Positions 1-11,387 of a stretch of 64,000 nt of DNA are shown here, piece by piece (the first letter of the stretch is position 1; every line of letters starts with the position of its first letter). Origin of the DNA: Kudoa neothunni (lineage: Eukaryota; Cnidaria); assembly GCA_964304625.1 (NCBI GenBank), contig OZ199839.1, positions 8,990,001 through 9,054,000 on the forward strand. The letters are read 5' to 3'. Under the pieces are notes generated by a model, which saw only the letters and a program-made list of their open reading frames with translations, had not been told where the DNA came from and did no database searches. The position numbers and the translations under genes were made by a program.

Positions 1-992
1 CTTTTGTTGGTTCCACCACAATCTGAAGTATATTTATTATCTTTTGCTGCCGCCAAACCATCTTTAAGACTGAATACGCATATTTCAGAAGATGGAGAAT
101 TTGTGAATTTAATTCCCACTTTGTTTCCAGTTTTTTTAACAACATAAAACTGAGGCTTATAAATGGCTATCGTTTCCTTCATATATTGATTGGGCATATT
201 GTAAAAGAAACTGGGATATTTTTCACATCTTACTTCGTAATGCGGTATCAATAAATCAAAATCGACTTTGTTTTCTGTATTATCAGTAATACAATCTTCC
301 CCTTTTACGCCATTTACATATTTAATATCTTTATAATAAATGGGACAATCTACAGATACACATGTTTTTGTTGCAATTTTCAGCTGATTAGTGTCTACTG
401 ACACGCCAATTTGTGGATTAGCCAATAATGCTAAATTCAACTTATTTTAATGTCAAATTAAGTTTATTTACGTATTGAATATCCGAACACTTTGGATCCT
501 GCTCCCTTAACTGCATCTTTAACAGTATTTGTGTCAGTGCCAACGTTAACATATATGTATTTGGTTCTTGGTGAGAGCTTTTTGTAATTAATAGTATTCG
601 TAGAGACGTCACAGTTGACAACACATTTACCAGTAACAGTAATCTCAGACTCACTAACATTAGCAGCGCAGGTTTCGATGTCTACAAAAGCATTTGCTGT
701 TGTACCAGTGCCAGCTACAATTTCTGCTTCTTTAGATCGCATTAAAAGGCATTTATTGCCAGTTCCGTAATCAGAGCCTTCAAGATTGATTTTAAATTTG
801 TTTGTGCCATCAGTTGTATCCTTTATAATTTGGTATTTCAGCGTTTTTGTTGGAGCTTCAGCCACACCTGGAGGACTTGATTTTACAACAGTATATGCTA
901 TACCTGATATTAAAACACCTAAACTTACGTATGTATGAAAATTCACTCAGCAAAATACCTAAAACAAGGTGGAGAAATCCAGCTATTTTCAT
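1..992 (-). CDS. Secreted repeat-module protein, 5' part (3' end outside window)
   Basis: I do not recognise this family. The proposed start is the ATG at 992, which opens a signal-peptide-like stretch (MKIAGFLHLVLGILLSE). Coding pieces are 929-992, 472-897 and 1-430, joined in phase by introns of 31 bp (898-928) and 41 bp (431-471); the frame is still open at the window edge. A simpler alternative starts at 946 without the first intron and also begins with a hydrophobic stretch. The mature part repeats one module: a beta-rich segment with K/I/V alternation, then a cysteine (NKCLLMRSKEAE in copy one, EICVFSLKDGLAA in copy two), then a second cysteine about 20-25 residues on. A spacer with CVVNCDV or CVSVDCP lies between copies. 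Likely extracellular. It is on the same strand as the Kunitz gene 3.5 kb away, but no Kunitz signature is visible here. Confidence 0.6.
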
Positions 993-1798
993 GATTGACA
1001 ATTAAATGAACTACCAATTGATGGCTCGGAATACAATTGACCCGAATTTCACTCATCTATGGATATAATGATTCATTCATTGTCAGATAGCAAAACTTAG
1101 ACTAGATAATAATTATTTAAGTTATTAAAAAAATTATTTTAACCCTAGAAAATTCATCAAAAATAGTTACACAAAGTCTCAATGGGTTCCTTTTTGGACC
1201 AAGTGTAAGTTAATCAAATAGAGTCACTTAATTATCGTTAAGTATTTTTTATTAGATTATCTAACTTCAAAGGATAAAAAATATTTTTATTCTAATTTCA
1301 GGAATATATAAACTATAAATATTCGTGGAGAGTGATTTTTGTAATAAATAGCTATTCATCGAATATTTTAATTCTTTATCATGAATTAAAATTAATTTGA
1401 AAAGAACAAAACTTTAATATATTTAAAACTTTTCATTCAAATCATAATATGTGATATTGATAAGGGGACCTAAATAAGCACGATGTAATGTTAGTTGTCG
1501 AATGTTTAAAAAGGAGATTAAGTTTTATGCATACAAGATTAGTTATCAAAATTTTTCAAGTAACAACATAGAGTACAAACAAATATTTTTTCAAAAAAAT
1601 TAAGTATAATTTAATAAAAACCACGACGACGTATTTTATACGCGATAAGGTCAAAAAGTTGTTTCCATGGAATCATGGTCGCCTACAACAACATGCTATA
1701 ATCTTTGTTGCTCCTCAACTTCTATATATTATAATCATATACTTGGAAATATGATTTTACGCCGAAATATGTTTCGGAATGAAAGGTATCTAAGTTAA
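993..1798. other. AT-rich intergenic stretch
   Basis: No supported gene or repeat structure was seen here. It contains the upstream region of the repeat-module gene that starts at 992. Confidence 0.5.
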
Positions 1799-2969
1799 CC
1801 CTGCCTGTCCGAGGTGGGCCACTGAATGACTCCAAAAGACGCATTTTGTTCATAGTTCATAGAAAACTAATTTAATTTCCCTAATATTTTCTGAATGCCT
1901 CCTCGGTGTTTTAAGGCTTCCTTTAAAAAAATAAAAGTCCCAGAATTTTGTTTTTAAGGTACAAAGTTTTGCGTTGCAAAATGACACGTTTTCAAAATTT
2001 ATGTTATCGTTGGGATGTCACTTCCCAATTTTGATATATTGTTTGTTTGATTATTTTAAATAGTTTAAAATTGATTGTATTGTTATATTATTACCAGATA
2101 TGTCTGACTTTTATCGTAGTAAGACTGTTTGGAGATTTACGAAAGTTAATCCCACAAGGTTGTGTTAATTCTCCGCCAGTAGAAAACTTTGTCACTGTTC
2201 GATAATACTTAATGAAATTATTATGTTTCAATTATAATAATTTTCGTTTATAACAAAAATTAGTATTGTGCTAAAAAATTATGTCTGAGACGATTAACCA
2301 ACTTATTGAAGGTTCATCAAGCCCGGACGATGATGTTTCATAATATAAATTTTCTGATATTAAGATCACTCAAACTGATTTTTTCATTCGGAATATTGTT
2401 GATGTTTAATGCAAAAAACAAAAAATTAAATTATTACATTTCTGTTTTTCAAATAAATATAAAGATCGAAGTTTAAAAGCCATGAAATAAACTCGGCTGA
2501 GAAATGAAGGTTTAGAACTCAACTAAATTTAACTATAATGTCAGTATATAATTAAAAAGCGTGTAAATTTTAAACTGCAACAGATTATGACTGAAGGAAC
2601 TTAAAATCTGTTTATTCCGACCACAACCGAAAGTTACGTTTGGATTTGTGGTTTGTTGTTGGTGGCATAATCATGCTAAACATTTGTTTTTCTTGAAATT
2701 TTGTGATAAGGGCATGAATTACGTATACAGAAAAATCATTATTGCCGGAATGCTGTCGAATTAAAACCATGCATTTCATTTTGTGTACAAAATGATGCGG
2801 CTAACAAACAATGTCATTTTTTGTAATGAAGGAAATAAAAATTCAGTTAAACGTTTGTTTCTATTAGCTTAATATTATATAATAAATTAATTGATAACAA
2901 TTCAAGCGCAGTCAAATATCATTAACCATGATTTCTCCTGGGGTCGCTGAGTGCCCCACCTCGGCAGGG
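1799..2969 (+). mobile_element. piggyBac-like DNA transposon remnant
   Basis: Both ends carry about 30 bp of imperfect inverted repeat: the left starts CCCTGCC and continues with GAGGTGGG, and the right end read backwards has CCCCTGCC followed by GAGGTGGGGCACTCA. The left end abuts TTAA at 1795-1798, the piggyBac target; the right flank (GAGTAATT) no longer shows TTAA. Inside, an ATG at 2281 opens a short reading frame with the acidic start MSETINQLIEGSSSPDDD, which resembles the acidic N-terminus of piggyBac transposases and soon meets a stop. No DDD core could be recovered by eye. The family assignment rests mainly on the ends plus that N-terminus. Confidence 0.5.
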
Positions 2970-3060
2970 GAGTAATTTTTTTTCACTCAGTACCGGGAAG
3001 ATTAATGGTAGAATTAAAGATACAATCCTAAAAATGTATAATTGAGATAAACTTAAAAAA

Positions 3061-3560
3061 TCTAGCATAGGAGCTGATCCATTTATGCAATTATTAGCAT
3101 ATTTTTTATATCAAAAGTATGTACTAAAATTTCTCCAAAATAAACCACTTTATATTCCCATCGTTTGTGCAGATGAATGGGGGTTTTCCATTTCAACGAA
3201 AAGATCACTTAGTAGAACGATCTTTGAGATTAGAGAAAATTTCAAAATCTATAATGTCCAATTGTACAATATAACATTAATTTCAGCCTGAATTAAGAGT
3301 CAGGATTTTTAATGTGGATCTGTAAACCAACATCTACTTCTTGTTTTCACCAATAAGTTATTCAATAATATGGATAATGAAGAAATCAAATGAGTTATCC
3401 TTGTTATAGACAATGTTAGATTCTATAAAACAAATTTAATTATCGAACTAATTCAGACAAGCAATCATAAACTTCTATTTTTGTCACCATATTCGCAATT
3501 TCTTAATCCTATCAAGAAGTTTTCTCATCAATCAACAACGATTGTAACGAATTAATCTTC
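3061..3560 (+). pseudogene. DDE_3 (Tc1/IS630-superfamily) transposase fossil
   Basis: The conceptual protein reads CADEWGFSISTKRS and then, after stops, VIDNVRFYKT and LFLSPYSQFLNPIKK. These match the order of landmarks in DDE_3 transposases: a first Asp in a DE-GF context, a second Asp in IDN-R-HK, and the PPYSP-LNPIE block. The segment up to about 3291 and the one from about 3395 to 3550 are separated by stops, and the acidic residue expected after LNPI is Lys, so the enzyme is dead. The N-terminal DNA-binding half and the element's ends were not found. Age looks considerable. Confidence 0.6.
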
Positions 3561-4515
3561 AAAAAATTAAGGAAAACTACTAAACATCATTATGGAGAGT
3601 CTCGTAGAAGTTACCTCACAAAACTGTCTTAATTATTCAAATCACGCTTAATCCTATTTTCAAAGGTGTTTTAATATTGAAAAAAACAATAAATAACAAA
3701 AATAATTCATTTCTAAGAAAGTTTCATTTTGATTTTATCCAGTTGCATTTAGATCTTGAAATATTGTATACGAAATTTTTATAATCAACTATGATGCTCA
3801 ACAATTTATCCTTTAACCTACTTAAATTTACCCCCGGCTGAGGACCTCTGCGTTAGGGAAATTACGAATTAATAATTTCAGAATATATAACAGAAAATAA
3901 TTAAACTTATATTTCAAAATAATTATCGAAACTTTGCGATGGCTGAATTTGTATAATTTTGTAAGCTTAGATATTTTTTGAAGAACTCAGTCGGAAATAA
4001 TATTTAAATATTATTCAGTAACTTATTGGGCTTTAAGAATTAGTCCTTGGTATCTATCCTAATTACAGAATCGATAAATAAAAATTGATAACGAATAGGT
4101 TAAGCTTTTCATTTTAATAAAAGTAGTATTACACACAAGTATCCTATAAAAATATCAAAAAATATAATATTCACTGTTTTAATGGGATATTATAATATTA
4201 TACAATTTATTTTAATAAATTTAGATATGAAATTTTTTATAGTTTTATTTTTTAAACTTATTATGCTGATTATTGTCATAATCCGCAATTGGTTCCTCCT
4301 AATAATAGAAGAAAAAATCGTCGGTGGGCGCCACACTTGTGACAACACATTACAGCCACTATTACTGCTACTACCAATACTTACTACCTATCCAGCTTCC
4401 TATTTCAGAATTACTTATTACTGGTCTCTTTTCTTTCGAAAAACACAACAATTATACTTATTAATATGATGTGATTTTTACATGGATTTGAAATAAAAAA
4501 TTATGATCTTTATAT
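3561..4515. other. AT-rich intergenic stretch
   Basis: No gene was supported. A short open frame at 4182-4469 has a low-complexity composition and no recognisable domain. Confidence 0.5.
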
Positions 4516-5987
4516 TTAAACAGTAGTTGAACACTCTGCACTATCGTCATCCGTAACAATTCCGTCTTCCTTATAAATATCCCCATATATTCTTTGGCAT
4601 TGATCACTTGTTTTAAAGTTGTTCGAGTTTCCATCATATCCTTGGTAGCAAAATGATATGCATTTTTTATTCGTTGAATCGTACTAGTATCTTTTTGCTT
4701 TGAATACTTTTCCTGTAGACCATTCACCCGCTTTTTTTAAGTTGCATGTTTCTTCGATTCTTATTTCTTTCTTGTAACTCCCTAAGTTTATTTTAAGTAA
4801 TTTTTCCAACGAATTTTATGAGAAGCATCCTATCAACAACTTTGATATTTCAAAGAATGTATAGTTCGTACCTGCGCCACAATAGCTATGGCACATTTCC
4901 ATGTTGGGAAAACTATTCTTTGTATTATCGAAATCGGGGCTTGAAACAAGGCCAGTTTCCATTCGTTTACAAACGTCAGCGATAGAATCATAATAATATC
5001 TGAATATAATATTTTCAGAAGTTGATTCGTCAGTGATAGCTGTCTGTGACGGATCACCCACACAGGCAGCAACTTTCTTATTCTCCTTGGTTACCTCACC
5101 GCTGATAGCAGCATTGCTTGGGTATGCTAGAAAATTAAAAATCATGGATTTAAATAATTAGAATACGATAGCATTTTTTGACACATTCAGAAAATAATCT
5201 AAATATTCCTCGTGTATTCGAATCTATTGACACAGCAGCAAAAGCACATTTATTGTTTTTGGTATCAGCAATAATGCCAGTGCTTGGATCTTTATCTTTA
5301 ACGTCGGGTCTTAAAGTGCAGTCCAAAATGTATGGAACCGTATATTTATCTTTATTCTCAAGGTCACCTAGTTTTGAGCCATCCGCATTTGTGAGCCCTC
5401 CATTTTTTTGTCTAGTTTAAATCATTTAATTATACTTTCAGTTAGAATTAGCGAAGTTTACTTAAACAATATAGATAACATTCGTCTACATCTTTATATC
5501 TGTTAAAACTTCCACCACACCCATTATAGGGGAAAGCTTCGCATTTGGCAGTTGTTGGATTAAAGTAATATTTTACTACTGTCACGGAATTTTTAACGCA
5601 ATGTCCTGGGTGCATTGGTTTTTTACATCCTTGGAGTTTTTCTCTTTGAGTCAACTTACCTTGAGAGAATCTTATTATGACCAATTTTAATCTATGGCAT
5701 ACCGTGCATTTCGCATAGTCCTTTGGATGCAAAATTGTTATAATTTCCTTTGATACCTCGATATTCTAGAGGTTTGCACTTGGCGTCATTGATGTCAATA
5801 AAACAACGATCGATGACATTGTTCATGCTTTTTTCAACACCAATTGGCCAATCTCCTTCATTTCTTTCGTAGGATGGTAAAATTGGTTCTAATGAGTAGA
5901 TTGATTGATTACTGAAATTTGACAATTACCAGCTAGGCAATAAGAGAAGGATATAACATATATTATTTTATAAAGTGAGGATCTCAT
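4516..5987 (-). CDS. Secreted multi-Kunitz protein, five domains
   Basis: Start at 5987 gives a signal peptide (MRSSLYKIIYVISFSYCLA). Exons by phase: 5930-5987, 5703-5888, 5462-5659, 5167-5411, 4872-5126, 4516-4781, about 400 residues in all. Five Kunitz-type units follow in order. Unit 2 is canonical with six cysteines and Val in the P1 position (PGHCVKN ... YNGCGGSFNRY). Units 1, 3 and 4 lack the C2-C4 pair, and unit 5 (NKKCISFCYQGYDGNSNNF) is divergent. Known Kunitz domains inhibit serine proteases or act as channel toxins; a secreted inhibitor is likely, with only unit 2 clearly able to inhibit. Two problems remain. Joining exons 3 and 4 needs one extra base, near a run of seven A at 5404-5410. 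A TAG also lies in frame at 4684-4686 unless it ends a 24-bp intron. The gene may be intact with an assembly error, or a young pseudogene. Its paralogue lies at 60.1-61.4 kb. Confidence 0.75.
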
Positions 5988-6268
5988 TATTTTATCTAAT
6001 CCCTAAGAAAATTCGGACCGAGAAATAATAATCATAAGATATATGAATCATTAATAATTTTCAATATATGAATACGAGTAGGATTAAATAAACCAGTTTT
6101 ATCGAAGATGTGTATAGTTACATTAAGTATTTAACAACAATTAATATATCTAAAGTAACGTCCTATGTCTGTTTTTATAACACAAATCCCATATTTTTCG
6201 CATTGATAACATCCAATAAAGGCTGAAGTACTTAATAGCTAAAATTAGAAAAGAAGTTCCATTGTACC

Positions 6269-6306
<38 letters not shown>

Positions 6307-6611
6307 CATATTAACTTAAATACAAAGAATATTGAAAAATCGTTAAAATGTTAATAATTAATTAGATGTCATAATTATCTTTACATTATGTATAATTGAT
6401 AATTTTAGTTAGGTATGTCTATGAATTTCCGTAAAATTTTTTTTAATGAATATACAAAAAACGAATAGGACAGTAAATATTTATGGTAGTGGACCACTCG
6501 GTTGTAACACCAATGGTCCTTAGTTTTACACGAATATTCTTGTCTAATGCTTGATTGAATACATTAAATCATTCCAAGAACTGATACATTATAATGAGTG
6601 ATCATGTATAT
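5988..6611. other. AT-rich intergenic stretch with (AT)n
   Basis: Nothing coding was supported. A perfect AT dinucleotide run of about 35 bases lies at 6270-6304. Confidence 0.6.
6270..6304. repeat. (AT)n microsatellite
   Basis: Uninterrupted alternation of A and T over about 35 bases, read directly. Confidence 0.95.
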
Positions 6612-8253
6612 ACAGTGGGTGCCCAGTTTTTCGTACTGTCGGCTCCTTCGTACTTTTAACAGAAAGCAGGTTTATGCTCATTTAATTTGTTTAAGATTAT
6701 AGATAATATCTTTTTATAATATAATACATCAAATTAATAAAAATTAATTGAAAATTTTATTTAATTTTGACGATTTGTACGTATTTTTCGTAGTTACCAG
6801 TTTTTCGTAGCTTCAGAAAAATGAGGAATAAAACATTAGATAATTACAGAACTATAGAAGAAAAATATAAAATAATAAAATATTATGAATCTTTGCCAAG
6901 GAGGGGTGCCAAAGGTTTCTACTGTTCACCGCTTCAAGTTATCGACTATTTCAGCGTTAGACGGTATATTATCTAAAAGAAACGAAATTATTTATTCGTT
7001 CAAGATTGGACTAGCTTCTAAAAACAGAAAAAGCTTAAAGTAAGATCAAAATCAAAATCAAAATATCGACCAAAGAGTTTACGATTGGATCTGTTCGGTA
7101 AGATCGAAAAATATACAAATTTCTTCGGCTGAAATTAACGGGAAAAGGAACGTGCTAGCTGGTGAAACTAATTTAGGTACAAATGCTACCAAATGGATGG
7201 TTTCGTGGATTTCGAAAGAGATTCATTATTAAAATGATAAATTTTCACGGAGAAGCAGGTTCTATATACTCAGAAACAATTTCTAATTGGCTATCAACGT
7301 TGAAAGATATCCTTAAAAATTTTTCGCCGGATGACAGTTACAACAAAATGAAACTTCCTTATTTCGCAAACAACAATGAAGTGTTAACTTATGGAATCTG
7401 AAACAATCTATTGTTTAGAAACCAGTTATGTTACATCGTTTGAAAATAATAAGGGAGGGAGGAAAAAATCTAAGAATCGAATTAAGTTGCTTATAGGTGC
7501 GCTGTTGACGGGCGAAAAATTGGCCCCCTTAGTAATTGGTAATTTCAACAATCCCAGATGTTTTAAAAACATTAAATCACCGTTACCCAATAAAGCCAAT
7601 AAAAAGGCCTGGATGTCCAGTCAAATTTTCAAGTCTTGCATGGTTGAATTGAATTCACATTTTAGAAGAAAAGAGAGAATTATTGCAATATTTCTCCACA
7701 ATGCTACCTGCCACACCTTCTTAAACCTTTTGGACATTCAATTAATATATTTCCCGAAAATACAACCAGTATTCTTCAACTACTAGACGAGAGCATTATC
7801 CATGTTTTTAAATGATATTATAAAAAAATAGGATTAAAAAATTTATAGTATCCGTTGAAGTTGGTTGGACAACCAAAGTTCCAGATATTCTTGACGCAAC
7901 ACTGATGATTAAAGCGGCATGGAATAATTTAAGCGGGGGTACAACTAAAAATTGTTTTAAAAAATCAGGGGTTTTCCTTTAAAATTCCAGCGAAAATACC
8001 GAAGAATTTAATGAATGCATAATTCAAATCCAGAGTGATGATTCTTGTCCATTAACGGATGAAATAAGAGAAATGATTGAGGAAGAAATATATTACATTG
8101 AAAAAATCAACGAATCAACAAATTACAAATTATTGTAAAACAAAATAATATACAATCATCAATCATGGGTGACGTTATATTTATTTTATTGTTTAAATAT
8201 ATTACATGCTCGTGCGTCATAAAATACGAAAAATGGTTACTTGCCGTATATAT
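6612..8253 (+). mobile_element. pogo/Tigger-like DNA transposon, decayed
   Basis: The left end reads TACAGTGGGTGCCCAGTTTTTC and the motif TTTTTCGTA recurs inside the first 220 bp. A diverged inverted copy (TACGAAAAATGG...GTATA) near 8223-8253 is a candidate right end. Between them is a broken transposase with a CENP-B-type N-terminus and a pogo DDE core. The element is about 1.6 kb. The right boundary is the less certain one. Confidence 0.5.
6821..7785 (+). pseudogene. pogo/Tigger (CENP-B family) transposase remnant
   Basis: From the ATG at 6821 the frame reads TLDNYRTIEEKYKIIKYYES, a CENP-B/pogo helix-turn-helix start, before a stop. A later piece (7183-7401) carries FHGEAGSIYSETISNWLS. The piece 7391-7786 carries the DDE core landmarks LAPLVIGNFNNPRCFKN, NKKAWMSSQIF and then LHNATCH. 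In active Tigger proteins the last block is L-I-DN-PAH, so the second catalytic Asp is replaced by His here. At least three frame interruptions separate the pieces. It cannot encode an active transposase. Confidence 0.65.
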
Positions 8254-8690
8254 AAAGCTCTTATGTCTGTCAGTATGTGTGTTTGTAGCAGTACGCATGT
8301 GCCATGGAGAAACTTTCTTTAAACACATCTTTTAATATACATTTAGAAGAATGATACTGTCATGTACATAATCTTTTTCTCAAACCTACTTCCCACCATA
8401 TAATTCCTTTCCCAGAAACCACCTTACTACTACTTCATTATAAATGATTTCCATCCAAACCCACCAAACAGAAAGACGCATCTCTCAACCTAACTCCAAT
8501 ACTCAACTATTTCAACAGAAAGGTAAACGAACCATATCTCTAAATTCCACTATTGTCCTCCAAACTCCAAAAATCACTATTCCCACAATATCTCGCCATA
8601 ATGAGGTTGGCGCTAATACAACATCATTAGTACATAAACATCGTATTCTAATTGGCACCCCATCTAATCTCTTTTGTCGTTTGTTTCAAG
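8254..8690. other. Short spacer between the pogo relic and the MULE
   Basis: No supported gene. An open frame starting at 8444 runs into the MULE terminal repeat and has no recognisable domain. Confidence 0.5.
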
Positions 8691-8815
8691 GAAGTGGCTA
8701 TAGTTCATGTAACGAATATCTCGAAAACTATTGCATATTTTTCCCCCAAAATTTGAACATTATTTTAATATTGTCTAACTTAATTTTTGGTAACTTTTTG
8801 GAAAATTGTAAAAAT
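8691..8815 (+). repeat. MULE left terminal inverted repeat
   Basis: About 125 bp beginning GAAGTGGCTATAGTTCATG; pairs in inverted orientation with 11576-11731. Confidence 0.65.
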
Positions 8816-9072
8816 GTTTATTTTTTTGATCATATCATCCATACGACCATTACCAATTAAACATTCTTTTTTGAAATTGAATTTGATTGAATACAGTTTA
8901 TAATCAATATTTTATTTTTTAAAAATGAGTAAAATTTTAGATAATAAATAAATTTTGAGGATTAATTTACTTATCCAGCGTTAGGGATCATAAAATGAAA
9001 CGTTTTGTATGCAAAAAAATGAATGACACCATCAAGTATCTATATAGTTTATGATTTGAATGCATTTCGTCA

Positions 9073-11387
9073 TTATTTTTTTGTCATAAGGATTCCAATT
9101 TTTGTTAAGCGACTTCCTCGTGGTCGACCAACGGATTTTATTTTCGATGGAATTTTCAGTTCTACAAAAATATAAAAATACGTTTTGTTACATTTTAACC
9201 TTTCAGTTTAGATTCTTCTGCGAGTTTTGATTGATTGATATTACTAATAGGCGCTATTTGAGGATGAGTATCATCATCTGTGCTAAGTTTAGGTTTTTTA
9301 ATGATTGTTATTTCTGACGAATCTATCGATGAATTCTAAATTTAATATACGGAAATTAAATTAATAATTTCATACGTATTCTTGAAATTCAGGTACTTCT
9401 CGAACTATAGCAAAATTTAAAATTTTATTTTTCAAAAAAAATCACATGTACTTAGGAAATCATCGACTACAGTGACATCATTATTTCTTAAAATGTTTTC
9501 TAAGAGACTTATACATCTTATAGACTTTTAATTAAAATCTCCACAAATTTCAGACGCGGTGTTAGCCAACTTGGTTGTAAAGGTTGTTGCGTATCTCAAC
9601 TTCTGTCCAAAACTTTTTATTTTGGGTTGGCTCTTCTTATCAACAATGGTCGGAGTAATTTCGTTGTTCCTTTCGATTATAGTTCCAGTTCCTAAGAATT
9701 TCATTCCATACGTTTTCTTCCACCTCTCATTGCACAATATTTCAGAGAAAAGAGGTAAATTATTCAATAATCTTGAAGATAGAATATGACTGCAAGGCAG
9801 TGAGAAAGATCGGTAAAATACACACGAGCACGTAGTTGCATTAGTAGTTTCAGTTGAGTTTAACAACAAATATTCGGTGCCTAATAGTGCAACCTGTTTT
9901 TGAAGTAAATTGAATGCATACTTGGTCAAGAGTTTCTCATACTGTGACATATATTCGTCATTAAAGTTTTGTTTGAGCCATAGCACAACTGGCTTATTGC
10001 CTCTCCTTCCCTTTCCGTGCGAAGGGTCCTCAAGATTTTGAAAAATTTATCAACAAAGTTTGTCAAGGAACTGAATTTGTGGACAACACTTTTTATTTTT
10101 GTATTAATTGATTCAATACGATTGTTAGTTTCGTTTCCATAAAAGTTGGTTGCATTGCTGAGCCCAATTATCCAATCTTTGTAAATCCCATCCCAATTTA
10201 CTTTGAAATATTCGCTCAGCTTAGTATTATTAAACTCTTGGATTTCATTAACGTACTTTTTATACTCACCATAATCTTTACAATATATCATTTTTTGCAA
10301 ACGCCTTAGAATATCCTGACATTTTTTGGTGGATACGGCCAACTTGGTTGTGGTGATTTGTCGTCGAAAAATTTGTAGGACGTGAAATTTACAGAGAATG
10401 CAAGAAGACGATGGGAAACTTTTTTTTAGACACTTTCTCAACTTTTCGTCTTTGTCAGTGACAAGTGTACATACTTTATCACGCAAAGTAGGAACCATTT
10501 CTATTATGTTATTGCAAAACCATTGTATGGAATTTTCAGTCTCTTCAAATAGTATGCATACGCTTGTTATATGAGTCAACCCGAAAGAATCCTCTCCTGC
10601 CGATAAATACAGAGGAGCTCTAAAGTTGGTAAAATAAAGTTTGTGTGGTCATTTTAAAAAAAATTTAATACCTCGAATCAAGCAGTTTATATGTGGCATC
10701 AACAAACATTACTTCAGGATACAATTCCAAAAATGACTTCATTTTATTATCAGCGAAAAATATTCCACTGACGACGTTACGCTCATTATGTAAAATTCTA
10801 ACATGACATTTGAAATCTTCTTTCCAAATTTTCTCTATTACACGTAGGTTATCACAGAATGAGTCTTTGTTTGCTCTATTATTGTGGATGGATTTCAAAC
10901 GTATGTTTTTACCCCTTTCGTTGTAAATTTTATTTTGAATTAATTTTTTATTGGCCCTAAAGTGAATTGATTCCACGATATTTGGGTCATTTAGATAAAT
11001 TTTGCGTTATTTTGGGAGATTACGATATAGCACCGCACTTAAATCATGATTATGTTCTAATATACTAGAACTTACTTCAAGTGCTACACCATCAACAGAG
11101 GTCCTAAGAGATAAAACCACGGGGCAGTTTCCCTTTAATGCCAGTTTGTTTCTAATTCCATCGGATTTTGTTTTATTCTTGCAACTGAAAATACAACGAT
11201 GTGTAATTTCATAATACCGCAGAGATTGGTTAATTGATTTTGTAATTCTATTTCGAATATTCGAAATAGTCCTCGCTTGATATTTATAAAGATTAAAAAA
11301 GTTTGACTCTTCGTAATTTTTTATAGCATTATCGAGTTCATCGAAGGAATGAAATCGTTTTCCAATTGCAAACATATTTGAACTCAT
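9073..11387 (-). pseudogene. MULE transposase with FAR1-like N-terminus and SWIM zinc finger, broken
   Basis: Start at 11387 (MSSNMFAIGKRFHSF). Order: a FAR1/FLYWCH-like zinc region (HRCIFSCKNK ... GNCPVVL ... LEHNHDL), then the MULE catalytic core with all three acidic residues visible (VMFVDATYKLLDSR, LVTDKDEKLRKCLKKSF with LCKFHVL, and ETNNRIESIN), then a SWIM finger (CSCVFYRSFSLPCSHIL). The C-terminus ends SVGRPRGSRLTKIGILMTKK near 9073. A 51-bp GT-AG intron at about 10622-10672 joins the frame exactly after DSR. An in-frame TAA near 11010, a frameshift near 9980 and a TAA near 9528 interrupt it. ZSWIM3-type host genes derive from such transposases, but the surrounding terminal repeats favour a transposon over a domesticated gene. 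Confidence 0.7.

Noticed and set aside
4816-5145. Kunitz gene ending at the TAA at 4816
   Set aside because: A donor at the GCGCAG/GTACG boundary and an acceptor near 4782 join in phase to another Kunitz exon, which fits the paralogue's five-unit plan better. The shorter form remains possible.
8444-8860. Plus-strand frame of 138 codons
   Set aside because: It overlaps the left terminal repeat of the MULE and shows no recognisable domain or splice context.
9073-11387. Reading the MULE transposase as a domesticated ZSWIM3-like host gene
   Set aside because: The coding region is broken and is bracketed by terminal inverted repeats shared with another locus, which fits a transposon better.
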